Shown piece by piece: positions 52,098 to 61,625 of a stretch of 64,000 nucleotides of DNA. This stretch comes from an uncultured Phocaeicola sp. Lineage in GTDB: Bacteria > Bacteroidota > Bacteroidia > Bacteroidales > Bacteroidaceae. Where the stretch lies: positions 1 through 64,000 of the forward strand of contig CALUJA010000013.1 in the NCBI GenBank assembly GCA_944320845.1, read 5' to 3'. Each line of letters opens with the position of its first letter. Position 1 is the first letter of the stretch. Made by a program: the position numbers and the translations under genes. A model generated the notes under the pieces. That model made no database searches. It was not told the DNA's origin and saw only the letters and a program-made list of their open reading frames with translations.

Positions 52098-53126
52098 TTA
52101 ACCTATCAATCGCTTAATGCAAGTCAACAAGACCAACAACAATCCATAAAATCTATATTTCGCACATAGAAAAAATACTTTCCAATGAATGGGGAAATAC
52201 TTTAACTCTAAGTTTTTGTATGCTACTCTGTAATGCGGCTGTTCAAGAATAACCGCCAACTGTTTTCTTTTCTGAAAAAAGGATTTACCAGACATGCACT
52301 CATTCAGACCTAACCCGATAATGCTTAAAGCAATCCGATTGGACAGAGCCTTCTCTGCCTTTTCCGTCGTGACTGACTGGCGCATATATTCAAACAAATT
52401 ATTCCATCGAAGCCACAAATCGGATTTATATCGTTTCGTCTCGGCACTTGTATTATATTTCCGATAATGATAATACGGAACATGCAGATAAACGACCTTC
52501 CGTACATGCAAAAAAGCAAAGCAATTAAAAAGTGTATCTTCTGCCGTTCCAATAATCTTCAAATCTACAAACTGAATATCTGCCACAACAGCCCGTCGGT
52601 AAAGTTTGCCCCAAATTGTAGCAAACGAATCCAACGTTTGAGGAACAGCCAACTCCTTCCCTATCGGCCCAACCATCCGGCATTGAAGTGACCGGCAAGC
52701 CTCTTCACTAAAAGTCTGTGACTGCCCGAACAATGCACGCCTTTCACTCCGTCCCCGAAATTCCCGCATATAATCAAACATACAGACATCCGCCCCTGAT
52801 CCAGACACCGCTTTCACACATTCTTCTATTGTGTCTGGTTCCAACCAATCATCAGCATCGACAAACATGATGTATTCCCCTTTGGCCAAATCCAATCCCT
52901 TATTACGGGCTTTGGAAACACCTTGATTGTTTTGAGAGATACAACAAAAACGTTTATCGACCACATATTTCTGAAGTACCGACCAACTATTATCTTTACT
53001 GCCGTCGTCTATAACTATTACCTCTATATTCGTATAACTTTGGTGCTGCAAAGAATCTAAACACTGAGATAAATAAGTCTCCACATTATAAACGGGAACA
53101 ATAATTGATACCAAAGGATTATCCAT
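52098..53126 (-). CDS. GT2-family glycosyltransferase
   Basis: GT-A fold glycosyltransferase of 342 residues with VSIIVPVYNVETYLSQCLDSL, VIDDGSKDNS and MFVDADDWLEPDTI (nucleotide and metal site). The C-terminal 230 residues are helical, ending in hydrophobic LLLVLLTCIKRLI. Its start overlaps the GT4 stop by 8 nt (53119-53126), so the two are translationally coupled. The stop is 1 nt before the start of the GT4 stub. Probably adds one sugar to the lipid-linked repeat unit. Confidence 0.92.
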   Translation of the reverse strand: MDNPLVSIIVPVYNVETYLSQCLDSLQHQSYTNIEVIVIDDGSKDNSWSVLQKYVVDKRFCCISQNNQGVSKARNKGLDLAKGEYIMFVDADDWLEPDTIEECVKAVSGSGADVCMFDYMREFRGRSERRALFGQSQTFSEEACRSLQCRMVGPIGKELAVPQTLDSFATIWGKLYRRAVVADIQFVDLKIIGTAEDTLFNCFAFLHVRKVVYLHVPYYHYRKYNTSAETKRYKSDLWLRWNNLFEYMRQSVTTEKAEKALSNRIALSIIGLGLNECMSGKSFFQKRKQLAVILEQPHYRVAYKNLELKYFPIHWKVFFLCAKYRFYGLLLVLLTCIKRLIG

Positions 53127-54249
53127 TTCCGTTGAAACGATTTATATAATACTGAGTTAGCCACTCGGCATTGGTAGTTATATCAAAATCTGAGTTAATA
53201 TATGAACCTTCTGTTTTCTTACTATTCCTATAATTCAAGATTTCATCTTTCCATTCAGATGCACTCTTACTTAAAGAGATATAATGTAACAAAGAAGACA
53301 CACAAGCATATTCAGGAACCACTTTTTCACTGGTAAAGCATTGTACCCCACAAGCCTGAGCTTCTACTAATACATTTCCAAAACCTTCATATAATGAGGG
53401 GAAAAGAAATATATCAAAACACTGATAGATTTTATATAATTCATTTTGAGTGCCTAAAAAGAAAACTTTATCATTCAAATTGAATTTTTTTACTTTTTGT
53501 TCGATTGTTAATCGCAATTCACCATCTCCAACAAGCACCAAAACACTATGCGGTATTTCCTTTTGTATAGCTTCAAAAATATCAATTAAAAATGTATGAT
53601 TTTTTTGTGGCGAGAAACGTCCTACATGTCCTATTATAAATTTTCCCTCCCAATTATATTGTCGTTTAATAGATAAAGATAATGATGGAACATATCTATA
53701 TAAAGATAAATCTATTGCATTTCTCAATAGTACAATTTTATTTTTATTGGATTTTCCAAATAGCCATAATCCCGCTTCCTTACTACACGCAAAATAATCA
53801 GTCGAATATGTTCTCATTAAACGAATTAAAATTTCTCTTGGAATCCGTTTTATTTTTTCCTTTAAAGTTTCATATTTAAAAACCGGTACGTTATGTGCAT
53901 GACAAATCCTGACAGGTACATGATGACGAACAGCTTCCTTAAAAGCGAAATAACCTAATTCGGACATGTGGGAATGCAATATTCTGTATTCCGGATGGGT
54001 ATCAAAAAACTCTCTTAACAACCGCTTATACCGAAAAATATTTTGCGGATAAATAGGGCACATGCGAAAGATTCGCCCTCCCATTGCTTCGATTTCGTCA
54101 TCGTATGCTCCACGCTCCTGACGATGTACCATAAAATCGAATTGTACCTTCATCTTATCTATCTTCCGATAGTAATTCATCACCATTGTTTCCGCACCAC
54201 CACGATTCATAATGGTAAACAGATTCAATATGCGAATAGGTTCATCCAT
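53119..54249 (-). CDS. GT4-family glycosyltransferase
   Basis: Retaining GT-B glycosyltransferase of 376 residues. The N-terminal domain begins with IRILNLFTIMNRGGAETMVMNYY, with the glycine loop. The C-terminal domain has IIGHVGRFSPQKNHTFLIDIF, VLVGDGE and FLFPSLYEGFGNVLVEAQACG, the E-x7-E donor site. This is a usual component of Bacteroides capsule operons. It overlaps its neighbours on both sides by 8 nt (53119-53126 and 54242-54249), so it is embedded in one transcript. Low GC like the rest of the cluster. Confidence 0.93.
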   Translation of the reverse strand: MDEPIRILNLFTIMNRGGAETMVMNYYRKIDKMKVQFDFMVHRQERGAYDDEIEAMGGRIFRMCPIYPQNIFRYKRLLREFFDTHPEYRILHSHMSELGYFAFKEAVRHHVPVRICHAHNVPVFKYETLKEKIKRIPREILIRLMRTYSTDYFACSKEAGLWLFGKSNKNKIVLLRNAIDLSLYRYVPSLSLSIKRQYNWEGKFIIGHVGRFSPQKNHTFLIDIFEAIQKEIPHSVLVLVGDGELRLTIEQKVKKFNLNDKVFFLGTQNELYKIYQCFDIFLFPSLYEGFGNVLVEAQACGVQCFTSEKVVPEYACVSSLLHYISLSKSASEWKDEILNYRNSKKTEGSYINSDFDITTNAEWLTQYYINRFNGNG

Positions 54250-55147
54250 GTCTCAATTTAAATTTTTGTTCCGATTTCACTTTATATTCCGTATACTTAT
54301 ATAGCATATATCCTGGCAAAACAGCCAATATAGTCAGAAACGGTAAAGGGGATTCTTGTATAAACCTTCTATTTTCAGCACGCAATGAACTGGAAACATA
54401 ATGAATACATGACATAAACTTACGTTTCCTGTCAGGAACCAGCCGCATATCCACCTTCCGGATGAAAGCAAAACCTTGAGGATTATTCCAATACTGCCTA
54501 TACATGTTTCTGCTCGATCCGTCATCCTGATATTCCACTGTCACCAACGGCTCATTTAATGCCAACAGCTCATAATCCTGATCTATCAACTGATATTTAT
54601 AGCCTAAACTGACATATTTCTCTCCTTCGAACAAAGGATACTCCGGATATTGACGGATTACTTCTGTGCGATACACTAATTTCTTATCCCCTCTTCCACC
54701 ACGAGCATAAAATCCATACAATGTGGTAGTTTTTCTGTCTGCAGGAAATTTCGTCCCTATAATCTTTCCGTCCATTGTCTGATCCAGTCCGATAATTCCT
54801 GCATACCGGTCAGAGCCATACTGCTTCCAGAAAGTCACAATCTTCTCTACCGCATCATCCGGCATATAGTCATCCGAATCAATGCAAGTATTCAGTTCCG
54901 TTGCAATATTCCGATACGCCGTGTTATGCGCCCCATGCATCCCCTGATTCTGTTGGTATATATACCGCACAGGAATCTTGTCTTCTTTTATCCACCCTTC
55001 AACCAACGCTCGGGTATTGTCGGAAGAACCGTCATCTATCACCAACCATTCGAAGTCCTTGCAGGTCTGTCGGCAAAGACTTTCGTATGTTCTCCCTATC
55101 GTATGCGCCCGATTATAGGCAGGGGTAAATACAGTCAATGTTTTCAT
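54242..55147 (-). CDS. GT2-family glycosyltransferase
   Basis: GT-A fold glycosyltransferase of 301 residues with LTVFTPAYNRAHTIGRTYESL, LVIDDGSSDNTRALVEGW and CIDSDDYMPDDAVEK as the metal site. It differs from the other GT2 genes here in the C-terminal region (RGDKKLVYRTEVIRQYPEYP, VTVEYQDDGSSRNMYRQYW), which is the layout of family members that add hexoses in capsule clusters. The start is 7 nt before the GT32 stop on the mRNA, so it follows that gene closely. No disruption. Confidence 0.92.
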   Translation of the reverse strand: MKTLTVFTPAYNRAHTIGRTYESLCRQTCKDFEWLVIDDGSSDNTRALVEGWIKEDKIPVRYIYQQNQGMHGAHNTAYRNIATELNTCIDSDDYMPDDAVEKIVTFWKQYGSDRYAGIIGLDQTMDGKIIGTKFPADRKTTTLYGFYARGGRGDKKLVYRTEVIRQYPEYPLFEGEKYVSLGYKYQLIDQDYELLALNEPLVTVEYQDDGSSRNMYRQYWNNPQGFAFIRKVDMRLVPDRKRKFMSCIHYVSSSLRAENRRFIQESPLPFLTILAVLPGYMLYKYTEYKVKSEQKFKLRHG

Positions 55148-55154
55148 TCGAATA

Positions 55155-55847
55155 TCATTCCATTTTTATTCCACACAAACGATGATACCATTGTGACAAT
55201 TTGATTCTCCACGGACGATTATTAATCCATGACTGTCCAAACCAATGAACCGTATAGGTATCATCCGTCTGATGCAATCTTCCGGTAAGATAATCATACG
55301 GTGTAAAATAATCCGTGGGATAAATATCAAAATCTGCTATATATTGCCGTTTTCCGTTTAACTCTAAACCATATCTATCGGTTAAAAGCCTCGTCCATTC
55401 TTCCACATTGGTAGTCTGATCCAAACTTCCGTCAGCTTTCACAAAAGCCCTGTCATTATATGATGTCAGAAACTCCCCTATCAAGCCATTGTTCGGCTCC
55501 GCACCCATAATACTGGTTGCAATCCACTGCGTACCCTCAAATCCTAAAAACGCCTTATGCTTCAACAGCTCGTCCAACGGGCGCAACACCTCCACATCCG
55601 TATCCATATAAATCCCTCCCTCATGGTACAAAGCCCACAGTCTGGCTACATCGCTGACAAAAGCCCATTTCCGCTGAGCGTAAGCCTCCTCGCAATACCG
55701 GTTGACATGAATGTCGAAATTTGTTTCGTTCCATTCCTTCAACTGATAATCCGGACAATATTTCTGCCAAGTCCGTATCATCTTTTGTACTGCTTCCGGC
55801 TTTTCTTTTCCGCCAAACCAACAGTAATGTATGATTTTAGGTATCAT
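55155..55847 (-). CDS. GT32-type glycosyltransferase (DXD sugar-binding)
   Basis: Glycosyltransferase of 230 residues with the capsular polysaccharide synthesis/Gly_transf_sug arrangement: IPKIIHYCWFGGKEKPE at the N terminus, then WAFVSDVARLWALYHEGGIYMDTDVEVL. Asp82-x-Asp84 is the DXD metal and nucleotide-sugar ligand. The family transfers mannose- or galactose-type residues; specificity is not visible. It is 9 nt downstream of the SGNH gene and 7 nt upstream of the GT2 start. Confidence 0.92.
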   Translation of the reverse strand: MIPKIIHYCWFGGKEKPEAVQKMIRTWQKYCPDYQLKEWNETNFDIHVNRYCEEAYAQRKWAFVSDVARLWALYHEGGIYMDTDVEVLRPLDELLKHKAFLGFEGTQWIATSIMGAEPNNGLIGEFLTSYNDRAFVKADGSLDQTTNVEEWTRLLTDRYGLELNGKRQYIADFDIYPTDYFTPYDYLTGRLHQTDDTYTVHWFGQSWINNRPWRIKLSQWYHRLCGIKME

Positions 55848-55856
55848 CTTTTTTAT

Positions 55857-56768
55857 CTAATCCTTCAAAACAGACTGTAATATTTTATTTAACTTTCGAG
55901 TCATTTTTACAGCCCCTCGCTCATTCAAGTGGTCTACATTAAAAAAGTCACTTTGGACAAATGTTGTATCATCCAAAAAATTATAATAAAAGATATCAGA
56001 ATCTTGTTGTGTCAACTTATCCATTATTTGTTGCATCAACATATATTGTCTTCTATCCAAATTTTGAATATAAGTTTGCCACGCAGGGAATGTAATAAAT
56101 ATCACTGTTACATCATATTTTTCTTGCAACTGTTTTATCGCTTCCAAAATATAGAGATTCATTATACCCTTTCCTTCACTATACAACGTATGCCTTAAAG
56201 CAGCACCCTTTCCATTTGCTTCCCAGTCATAATACGGAAAATATTCATACTCCTTAGCATTACCTAACGAATCACAAATTATCAAATTTTTACCTTCAAA
56301 ATAAAAATCAACAAGAAATTTAAAATTATCATTTTTAAGACATTCCAGACTTTCAGACAACTTCACACCATTATCTATATCACAATATAGCCGATACTTA
56401 TTAGCTCTCCATCCATGCATATCATCTTCAAACAAAGTAAAATATGACATTGTAAAAACAAGACATTTCAATGAATGCATTCTTTCTATATATTTTTCTA
56501 CCAAGAATTTGTCATAAACAAATTCTTGAGCATGATATGCCAAATTAAATGAAGAATAACTTAGATACTGCGGATTTATCCCATCAAACGCATGGGAATT
56601 TCCTAATATCAACACCTCTATATCTTCCGCATGCACATCCATATATTCTCTCTTATATTCATGAGTATTAGGTATATTTCTAAATAAAACTTCAAATATA
56701 ACACCTATTATCACAATCGGAAGAAAAATTGTCAAACCTAAGCGTATAAGAAACTGCTTTAATTGCAT
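55857..56768 (-). CDS. SGNH-like exported protein paired with MBOAT (O-acylation)
   Basis: Membrane-anchored protein of 303 residues: one N-terminal transmembrane helix (about 8-30) and an extracytoplasmic domain with an SGNH-hydrolase-like set. LILGNSHAFDG gives Ser58, and NVDHLNERGAV near the C terminus gives the Asp279-His280 pair. It stands 3 nt after the MBOAT gene. MBOAT + DltD/AlgX/SGNH pairs move acyl groups across the inner membrane and attach them to exported polysaccharide. I infer that this is the periplasmic acetyltransferase step of that pair. The Ser-Asp-His set is by alignment of motifs seen here, not proven. Confidence 0.8.
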   Translation of the reverse strand: MQLKQFLIRLGLTIFLPIVIIGVIFEVLFRNIPNTHEYKREYMDVHAEDIEVLILGNSHAFDGINPQYLSYSSFNLAYHAQEFVYDKFLVEKYIERMHSLKCLVFTMSYFTLFEDDMHGWRANKYRLYCDIDNGVKLSESLECLKNDNFKFLVDFYFEGKNLIICDSLGNAKEYEYFPYYDWEANGKGAALRHTLYSEGKGIMNLYILEAIKQLQEKYDVTVIFITFPAWQTYIQNLDRRQYMLMQQIMDKLTQQDSDIFYYNFLDDTTFVQSDFFNVDHLNERGAVKMTRKLNKILQSVLKD

Positions 56769-56771
56769 ATA

Positions 56772-58229
56772 TCAAAACTGAAAATAAATAAAAGCTTCCT
56801 GTTTTCCTTGATAAAAATAAACAATCAATATTAGACTCCAATAAATAACATATCTTACGACAACACTATTTATTCGATTTAAAGTCAATCCATGTTCTTC
56901 TTTCCTATTTATCCATTCAACTATAATCATAATCATAATCATTATCAATGTTATAGGCTCCTTATACCCAGGAATAGTAAACAAAGATTCATCACACAAA
57001 CACCTTATATATGAAAATGCATGATTTATATTTTCCGCACGAAAAAGAATCCATCCAATAACAACTAATAAAAAAGTTATTGTCATTTGCACAAATTCTC
57101 TAACAGACGGCAACCAGGTATGCATTGATATTTCATTCATATATTTCCTATTTCTCTTCATAACCAAAAGCGGCAAAAACAAACATGCATGATATCCCCC
57201 CCAAGCAATAAATGTCCAATTCGCACCATGCCACAAACCGCTAACTAAAAAAATAATGAAAGTATTACGAATTACCTTCAATTTGGGAACTCTACTTCCC
57301 CCTAAAGGAATATAAATATAATCTCTGAACCAAGTTGTTAATGATATATGCCATTTCCTCCAAAATTCGGCTATATCACGAGAAAAATAAGGATAATGAA
57401 AATTTCTCTTTAATTCTATTCCGAATAACCGAGCAGTCCCTATTGCAATATCTGAATAACCAGAAAAGTCCCCATATATCTGAAATGTAAAATAAACAGC
57501 TCCCAAAAACAAAGTAGATGCAGGTAATGTCTCATAATCATCAAAAATAATATTCGCCATTGCAGCACAATTGTCAGCAACCACTACTTTTTTAAAAAAG
57601 CCCCAAAGCATCTGACGCATTCCATCTACTGCCTGACCATAATCAAAATGACGAGAACAGTAAAACTGAGGTAGCAAATTTGTAGCACGCTCTATCGGTC
57701 CTGCCACTAACTGAGGGAAGAAACTCACATAAGCAAAAAAGGCTACAACATCATGAGTCGGAGACAACTTTTTCTTATATACATCCATTGTGTAACTTAG
57801 TGCCTGAAAAGTGTAAAAACTAATCCCTACCGGCAGTATTAATTTCAGACTTGGGACAGACAAAGAAATTCCCAATGCACTGAAAGCTTCGACAAAACTT
57901 TCAACAAAAAAATTATAATATTTAAACAACCCTAATATTGCCAGATTCACACCTATATTTGCCACTGTAATGCCTTTACACCATGCATGAATATAGGACA
58001 TCGACTTACAACTATGCCGCACTATATCTATACCGACACCACTAAGCCAGCTAAGAAAAGAAGTAAACGCTATAAGCAATAAAAAACGCCAATCCCACCA
58101 ACCGTAAAAAACATAACTGACTATGACTACGAACAAATTCTGCAAACGCAGATTATGCTCAAAGACATACCAATAAAGAATAAAAACTATTGGCAAATAA
58201 ATCAAAAACTCTATTGAATTGAATAACAT
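56772..58229 (-). CDS. MBOAT-family O-acyltransferase (AlgI/DltB-like)
   Basis: Inner-membrane acyltransferase of 485 residues with about 11 hydrophobic segments. Family marks: FVVIVSYVFYGWWDWRFL, LPVGISFYTFQALSYTMDVYK, AGPIERATNLLPQF, FWRKWHISLTTWFRDYIYIPLGG and GLWHGANWTFIAWGGYHAC. Invariant His334 in GLWHG is the catalytic residue; His347 in GGYHAC is also conserved. It would carry an acyl group through the membrane for transfer by the SGNH partner. A G7 tract (57196-57202) sits inside the codons of WGGY. The gene is intact as given. A 139-bp gap separates it from the upstream GT4 gene. Confidence 0.95.
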   Translation of the reverse strand: MLFNSIEFLIYLPIVFILYWYVFEHNLRLQNLFVVIVSYVFYGWWDWRFLLLIAFTSFLSWLSGVGIDIVRHSCKSMSYIHAWCKGITVANIGVNLAILGLFKYYNFFVESFVEAFSALGISLSVPSLKLILPVGISFYTFQALSYTMDVYKKKLSPTHDVVAFFAYVSFFPQLVAGPIERATNLLPQFYCSRHFDYGQAVDGMRQMLWGFFKKVVVADNCAAMANIIFDDYETLPASTLFLGAVYFTFQIYGDFSGYSDIAIGTARLFGIELKRNFHYPYFSRDIAEFWRKWHISLTTWFRDYIYIPLGGSRVPKLKVIRNTFIIFLVSGLWHGANWTFIAWGGYHACLFLPLLVMKRNRKYMNEISMHTWLPSVREFVQMTITFLLVVIGWILFRAENINHAFSYIRCLCDESLFTIPGYKEPITLIMIMIMIIVEWINRKEEHGLTLNRINSVVVRYVIYWSLILIVYFYQGKQEAFIYFQF

Positions 58230-58368
58230 TCCCTCTTAGTATAATTTATTCCTCAGTACAAAAAAATCAAACCGTTACATTCAAATCGACCCTTGAGCAA
58301 CTGATAAGGTTATATACAATTACAACCTTTCCATAACGTTATCACAAAACAATTTCAAAGATCGCAAT

Positions 58369-59565
58369 TTAATATATTAACTGACATAACTTCCCTACCT
58401 CCTGTTCATTTCCATAGTCATGCGTTTGCAGGTAGGCTGCTATATTTTGCTGCAATTCCTGATTCTGAACAAAATCAACGATTCCCTGCGCACACTTTGC
58501 ATTATCAAGCGGTACGATAATCCCGTCAATCCGGTCTTTTATCTGACTCTTCGCTGTAGGATAATCAGTAACGACCACAGGCTTGCACAGCATCTGCGCT
58601 TCACGGACAGTTACCGAGTTTCCTTCAAATCGTGATGGCTGTACATAAATGTCGCATGCCTTCATATATGGATAAGGATTCTCCCTTTTCCCTAAAAGTA
58701 TTACATAATCCTCCATTCCTGATTCTTTGATTTTTTCACGAATTAAGGTCTCATCACTGCCATAACCGATAATATACCAATGCACATCACAACCTGCCTC
58801 TCGGATACGTTTACAGATGTCCGGCACATTATCATAATTCTTGGCAAACGTATACCGCCCTACAGACAGCAAATTAATCCTACCTTCATGATAGGGAAAA
58901 CAAACAGGAAACTCTTCAGCCCTTCTTCTAACAAATATCGGTGACAAGATATTATTTATTTCAACAATCTTCTCAGACAAAGACGGGAATACTTGCAGAA
59001 AAGCTTTTGTCACATCTTTTGATATAGAAATTATTTTATCAAAACGACTCCAAACCGGCAATTCCTTGTCCACATCCACACTTATCCGGGTATAATCCGT
59101 ATGAATCCAAGCAACCTTCTTTCTTGCACGAACCTTTTCTGCCACAATATTGTGCGGAGTCAGAAAACTGATTGCCAAATCATACTCTCCATACTCAAAT
59201 AAATCAGGAAGTACAGGAGCTACCGCATCAAATACATATTGGAAAATTGCAGACCCTTCCTGAGGATGTGCTCGCTTGACATATTTCCGATATTGACATT
59301 TAGCCCGCAAACGCGCCCATGCAACCTTCCATCCTCCCTGTTTCAAGACTTCCTTAATCGGCTTCTCTATCTGTGCATATTCTTTGACTTCCGGCAACAG
59401 ACGAATTCCTGACGGAATCATCTTCATCAGTTCCCCTTGATGGCTGTAGACAAACAAATCCACATCATATCGGGAGATATCTATCGCATTGAGCAACCCT
59501 ATCAGGCTTATTTCCGCCCCACCAAGTTCAAGGTAGTGAATGGCTATGAAAATACGAGGTTTCAT
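58369..59565 (-). CDS. GT4-family glycosyltransferase
   Basis: Retaining GT-B glycosyltransferase of 398 residues. KPRIFIAIHYLELGGAEISLIGLLNAI forms the N-terminal glycine-rich site; NLLSVGRYTFAKNYDNVP, YIIGYGSDE and CDIYVQPSRFEGNSVTVREAQMLCKPVV form the C-terminal donor domain with the E-x7-E pattern. Its start overlaps the acyltransferase pseudogene stop by 4 nt (ATGA, 59562-59565), showing it was translationally coupled to that gene when intact. The 139 nt (58230-58368) after it hold nothing that I recognise. Confidence 0.93.
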   Translation of the reverse strand: MKPRIFIAIHYLELGGAEISLIGLLNAIDISRYDVDLFVYSHQGELMKMIPSGIRLLPEVKEYAQIEKPIKEVLKQGGWKVAWARLRAKCQYRKYVKRAHPQEGSAIFQYVFDAVAPVLPDLFEYGEYDLAISFLTPHNIVAEKVRARKKVAWIHTDYTRISVDVDKELPVWSRFDKIISISKDVTKAFLQVFPSLSEKIVEINNILSPIFVRRRAEEFPVCFPYHEGRINLLSVGRYTFAKNYDNVPDICKRIREAGCDVHWYIIGYGSDETLIREKIKESGMEDYVILLGKRENPYPYMKACDIYVQPSRFEGNSVTVREAQMLCKPVVVTDYPTAKSQIKDRIDGIIVPLDNAKCAQGIVDFVQNQELQQNIAAYLQTHDYGNEQEVGKLCQLIY

Positions 59566-60634
59566 GCTTTTGTCAATTTTATCATATTCTCTATATTCTT
59601 CACCATTCGAATATTCATAATCCTATCATTGAATCCATTCTCTATTTTATCGAAAAAAAACAACCTAATTTTTTCTACCGTAACCAATGCAAAATATAAA
59701 ATTACCGACATGCCCAAAGAATAAGGAATAAAACATAAAGGTGAAATTTCCTCTATTTGCAAAAACCCACATATTTTGTCCCAAAATAAAGGATGCATGT
59801 GTATAATGTATACAGCCAAACAATTTTTAGCCCATGCATTTATACGTTTATTATATCTCATTTTTAGCTTTGTAAAAAACAAGAATAAAAATACCCCCCC
59901 CAAAAATACAAATACAGTATTATAAGACAGCAGTGATGTAAATGAAAATCCCAATGCCAACGAATATGACAATTGAAAAATAAAAAGTAGCATGCAAACA
60001 GAAATATAATCAATCAAAAAATTTCTTTTAAAAATCGATATATTACAATGAATCTTTAAATACCGGCCAAACAAATAAAGATAAACAAAGTTAGGAATTC
60101 CATAGCCGGCATCATCAATCGGCCTACCAAAATTAAAGATAAAACATATTGTATGCCATATATAAATAAGAACGAATCCCAATATTAATATAACCTTAAA
60201 ATTTTTTTTCGACAAAGATAAAGACAACTTGTTTAACAAAGGAGACAAAAAGCAAAGCATAACATAAATAGTTATAAACCAATACATTTTACTTATTATT
60301 GGGACGAAATAAGCAATGTCTTTTATTAGTTGTATCTCATGCTATCCTACAACTACAGCCATAACAAATAGAGCTACAGACCAAAACCAAGTTTGTTCTC
60401 CTAACTTTAAGATTTTCGACATCTTAAACGAAATAGAAAAATATCCTGAAATCAGAACAAAAACATTTACAGCAACAACTGTAAAACTTTAAAAAAATGC
60501 GATTCTAAATAAGTTACTTCTATTATAGAGTCCTCTACTGAATATCTATTAATTAAATGACCCCAAACGATAAATATCATACATATTATTCTCAGTAATT
60601 CAAAGTTTGAATCCCTTTGCAAATTCTTTACCAT
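59562..60634 (-). pseudogene. Acyltransferase-3 family O-acyltransferase, disrupted
   Basis: Sugar O-acyltransferase of the multispanning acyltransferase-3 family, expected about 355 residues. The reading starts at ATG 60634 with NLQRDSNFELLRIICMIFIV and WGHLINRYS, the family N terminus with the catalytic-type His. Near 60478-60487 it changes frame, resuming as VVAVNVFVLISGYFSISFKM. An in-frame TAG at 60342-60344 follows before HEIQLIKDIAYFVPIISKMYW, and the frame then stays open to 59562. An open part from ATG 60287 would give 241 residues lacking the N-terminal third. A G8 run (59894-59901) also lies in the gene but is in frame. Two independent lesions make a dead gene the likely reading. 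Confidence 0.85.
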
Positions 60635-60638
60635 AACA

Positions 60639-61625
60639 TTACAATTTAAAATCGAACAAGCAAACCAACTTTATCATCAACAAACAATAACATTTGTATA
60701 TTATATTATCGTTCATAATCGCATAAGACAATCTGTCCTGCAAAGACAAACCATTTATATTTTTAATACATCGATAATATTTATCAAATTCCTTCTTCTC
60801 GTTAAAAGAGATACATGTATTCATTTTTATTCTATAATAAACCTCTTCCATCTTTTGTCTAAAACCAATGTCTTTGACTTGAAGAAAGTCCAAAATATCA
60901 AAACGAATTTTTTCAAATCCCGAATAAAGTTCTATAAGCCTATCAAATGTCTTATTTGTATTAGTAAATGAATCCGAATTATCAATATACTGCATCAACG
61001 GTTCATCTATAAAACCTGCTTTTGCTTTATAAGCGGAAACAGCCAAAATCTGCAAATTCTGTCCATAACGGGAAGTCAACATTTTATGTTCAGGATACCA
61101 CTTCCATAAAGCAGAAGCACGAACCATATAACTGCCTGCCCAATTATTTGTCTTACCAAGCATTAAATCCGAAAAAATATCAATATTCTTTTTCTCCGAT
61201 TCATCCGTCACAAACAGTTTGGCATCACTTAAATCATTAAATTTCTTTACTCTATATCCATTGGTTCTGACTACCGCATAATCAAGGTTATGTCCTAAAA
61301 ACTCCCTCATCTTACAAATAGATTCCGGATACAGATAATCATCCACATCAAAACACATGATATAATCACCTGTTGCATGAAGCAATCCATAGGCAGCAGC
61401 ATATCCTGCACCTTGATTAGACTGTTTCAACAAAATAAGCCTCATGCCTTTATTTGTAATTTCATCTCTAAAAGATGAGGCTATCATATAAGAATTATCC
61501 GTAGAACCGTCATCAACAAAAATAACTTCAATATCTTTATAGGTCTGATTTAACAAACATGAAAAACAACGTTCAACAAATGCCTCTCCATTATAACAAC
61601 ATACAATTACAGATACTACCTTCAT
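60639..61625 (-). CDS. GT2-family glycosyltransferase
   Basis: GT-A fold glycosyltransferase of 328 residues with VSVIVCCYNGEAFVERCFSCLL, FVDDGSTDNS and CFDVDDYLYPESI as the DXD region. A C-terminal helical domain of about 200 residues follows, with hydrophobic LLMIKLVCLFDF at the end. Its start overlaps the flippase stop by 4 nt (61622-61625), so both are on one mRNA. It is the gene next to the acyltransferase pseudogene, 4 nt apart. AT-rich. Confidence 0.92.
   Translation of the reverse strand: MKVVSVIVCCYNGEAFVERCFSCLLNQTYKDIEVIFVDDGSTDNSYMIASSFRDEITNKGMRLILLKQSNQGAGYAAAYGLLHATGDYIMCFDVDDYLYPESICKMREFLGHNLDYAVVRTNGYRVKKFNDLSDAKLFVTDESEKKNIDIFSDLMLGKTNNWAGSYMVRASALWKWYPEHKMLTSRYGQNLQILAVSAYKAKAGFIDEPLMQYIDNSDSFTNTNKTFDRLIELYSGFEKIRFDILDFLQVKDIGFRQKMEEVYYRIKMNTCISFNEKKEFDKYYRCIKNINGLSLQDRLSYAIMNDNIIYKCYCLLMIKLVCLFDFKL

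Noticed and set aside
60481-60500. T7 run in the acyltransferase gene as a slippage switch
   Set aside because: Adding one T or removing two creates a TAA immediately, so length change in this run does not restore the frame; the shift must be a few bases downstream.
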